This document shows, piece by piece, positions 6,315-7,325 of a stretch of 7,325 nucleotides of DNA (position 1 is the stretch's first letter; the number at the start of each line of letters is the position of its first letter). Below the pieces are notes generated by a model. The model had not been told where the DNA came from. It searched no databases and was given only the letters and a program-made list of their open reading frames with translations. The stretch is from Helicobacter sp. (GTDB lineage Bacteria; Campylobacterota; Campylobacteria; Campylobacterales; Helicobacteraceae). Where the stretch lies: positions 1 to 7,325 of the forward strand of contig JARHZY010000034.1 of NCBI GenBank assembly GCA_029264655.1, in the 5' to 3' direction. The translations under genes were made by a program, and so were the position numbers.

Positions 6315-7298
6315 CTACTTGCAATATGCTTTTAATTCTTTGGTTATATTTTCTTTTGATATTTCATTGTTTATAGATTCTAGTGTGTTATTATCAAGTT
6401 TTTTATTATTAGCACATTTACCGCCTATTGCTTCATCATCTTTATATGTGATTGTTGCTAAAGTTTGTTTATTATCAAGATAAAATCTAACTTCACCTTG
6501 TTTTTTACCATTTTTCATTGGGGCTTCTACCCAAAGATTTTTGTTGTCATAATATACTTTTATAATGCCGTCTTCTTCACCATTCATATATGGAGCTTCA
6601 TATTCAAAATTCCCATTTTTATAATATGTTTTTACGATACCATCTATTTTGCCGTTTTTAAATGGTGTTTCTTGTTTAAGATTACCATTTTCATAATACC
6701 ATTTTTCAATACCATCTTTTTCACCATTTTTATATGAAACTTCATAGCTAAGTTTTCCATTTTCATAATACCATTTTTCAATGCCATCTTTTTCATAATT
6801 TTTATATGGAGTTTCATATTTAGGCTTCCCATTTTCATGATATTCTTTTATAATGCCATTTGTTTTACCATCTTTATATGGGATTTCATATTGAAGATTC
6901 CCATTTTCATAATATACTTTTTCAATGCCATATTTTTCACCATTTTTATATGAGGTTTCATATTGAAGATTCCCATTTTCATAATAAGATTTTGCAATGC
7001 CATATGCTTCACCATTTTTATATGGGGTTTCACTTTCAAGATTACCATTTTCATAATACCATTTTATAATACCATCTTCTTTATCATTTATAAATGGAGT
7101 TTCTCGCAAAAGATTCCCATTTTCACGATATACTTTTTCAACACAACCTTGTATTTTATCTTGTTCGTTTTGACATTCTTTTAAGCTATTTGTATTGTTA
7201 GCATTTGCTTGTTTTGCATTATCTGCATTATCTGTGCATGCCACAAAACCACATATTATAAAGCCTACTATTATTTTTTTAATATTTATATAAGACAT
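6315..7298 (-). CDS. Lipoprotein-like YwqK/MORN_2-type repeat protein, 9 repeats (327 aa)
   Basis: The N-terminus MSYINIKKIIVGFIIC continues to GFVAC at 17-21, which looks like a lipobox with Cys21 as the lipidated residue (Phe at -3 is not ideal), followed by TDNADN. An Asn-rich spacer precedes nine consecutive 24-residue units at 57-272 (YYENGNLQYETSYKNGEKYG is typical). A tenth, divergent unit beginning YLDNKQTLATIT and a cap ending AYCK follow. C42/C52 and C294/C326 match the four array-flanking cysteines of the paralogue. AAAGGG lies 6 nt before the ATG; the promoter lies beyond the right edge, though TTAGAATCTTT upstream is shared with the paralogue. The Asp at +3 of the mature protein (CTD) is not the classical +2 inner-membrane retention signal, so either membrane is possible. 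The function is unknown. An 'antitoxin' label from the repeat family is not supported by the export signal. Confidence 0.9.
   Translation of the reverse strand: MSYINIKKIIVGFIICGFVACTDNADNAKQANANNTNSLKECQNEQDKIQGCVEKVYRENGNLLRETPFINDKEDGIIKWYYENGNLESETPYKNGEAYGIAKSYYENGNLQYETSYKNGEKYGIEKVYYENGNLQYEIPYKDGKTNGIIKEYHENGKPKYETPYKNYEKDGIEKWYYENGKLSYEVSYKNGEKDGIEKWYYENGNLKQETPFKNGKIDGIVKTYYKNGNFEYEAPYMNGEEDGIIKVYYDNKNLWVEAPMKNGKKQGEVRFYLDNKQTLATITYKDDEAIGGKCANNKKLDNNTLESINNEISKENITKELKAYCK
6483..7130 (-). repeat. Tandem 72-bp repeat array in the 327-aa protein gene
   Basis: Nine in-frame units of 24 codons code for residues 57-272. Unit 5 is the most divergent in its first half (YHENGKPKYE). The array shares many words with the array at 5383-5811, which provides a substrate for in-frame unit gain and loss and for recombination between the two genes. 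Confidence 0.9.
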
Positions 7299-7307
7299 AA
7301 CAAGCCC
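7272..7307. repeat. 36-bp exact direct repeat over the gene start, copy 2
   Basis: Identical to 5968-6003, 1304 bp away. At the C-terminal end the offset between paralogues is 1100 bp; the difference is explained by three extra repeats in this gene less a few N-terminal codons. Confidence 0.9.
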
Positions 7308-7310
7308 TTT
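7305..7310 (-). promoter_or_regulatory. Ribosome binding site of the 327-aa protein gene
   Basis: AAAGGG on the minus strand, 6 nt before the ATG at 7298, in the same position as AAGGGGG of the paralogue. Confidence 0.65.
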
Positions 7311-7325
7311 ACTTAGAATCTTTGT

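Noticed and set aside
5383..7130. The regular 72-bp repeats as a CRISPR array
   Set aside because: The period lies wholly in frame, has no unique spacers, and encodes a known protein repeat pattern.
6465..7184. Several long open frames on the plus strand and in other minus frames across the repeat arrays
   Set aside because: They are shadows caused by the 72-bp period (a multiple of three), which keeps stops out of alternative frames. They lack starts with ribosome binding sites.

Overview
The window looks like a piece of an AT-rich Campylobacterota chromosome, most likely a Helicobacter (probably an enterohepatic type). I base this on three things. FlgI and AlaS closely resemble the Helicobacter proteins as I remember them. 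The promoters are TATAAT-like -10 boxes without a clear -35. Long homopolymeric G/C tracts sit in otherwise AT-rich DNA, as in the phase-variable genes of this group. No database search was possible, so species level is a guess.

Layout. Positions 1-214 (minus strand) hold the 5' end of a gene with its own -10 box, ribosome binding site and ATG. It runs into a 15-G tract after codon 49 and is out of frame as read, so it looks like a phase-variable gene in the OFF state that continues beyond the left edge. Positions 215-458 are non-coding and carry an 11-G tract just past the end of flgI. flgI (459-1523, minus) encodes the flagellar P-ring protein and has a perfect 11-bp tandem duplication inside its signal-peptide region. 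alaS (1748-4432, plus) encodes alanyl-tRNA synthetase and is transcribed divergently from flgI across a 224-bp spacer with a 16-bp palindrome. Positions 4433-5211 hold no intact gene: a promoter and ribosome binding site are followed by a broken reading frame that I read as a gene relic, then by AT-rich DNA.

The right part (5020-7325, minus strand) is a tandem pair of paralogous genes for exported proteins made of 24-residue YwqK/MORN_2-type repeats. The pair is duplicated together with its upstream signals and about 190 bp of downstream flank. The copies differ in repeat number (six versus nine) and in export signal: one looks like a signal-peptidase-I substrate, the other like a lipoprotein. 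Such proteins are often auto-annotated as 'YwqK family antitoxin', but nothing here supports a toxin partner or a cytoplasmic role.

fligI and alaS are ordinary housekeeping genes with no functional link beyond shared upstream DNA. I did not find a clear new multi-gene system. The best leads are the poly-G switch at the left edge, the frame-setting duplication in flgI, and the duplicated repeat-protein locus.
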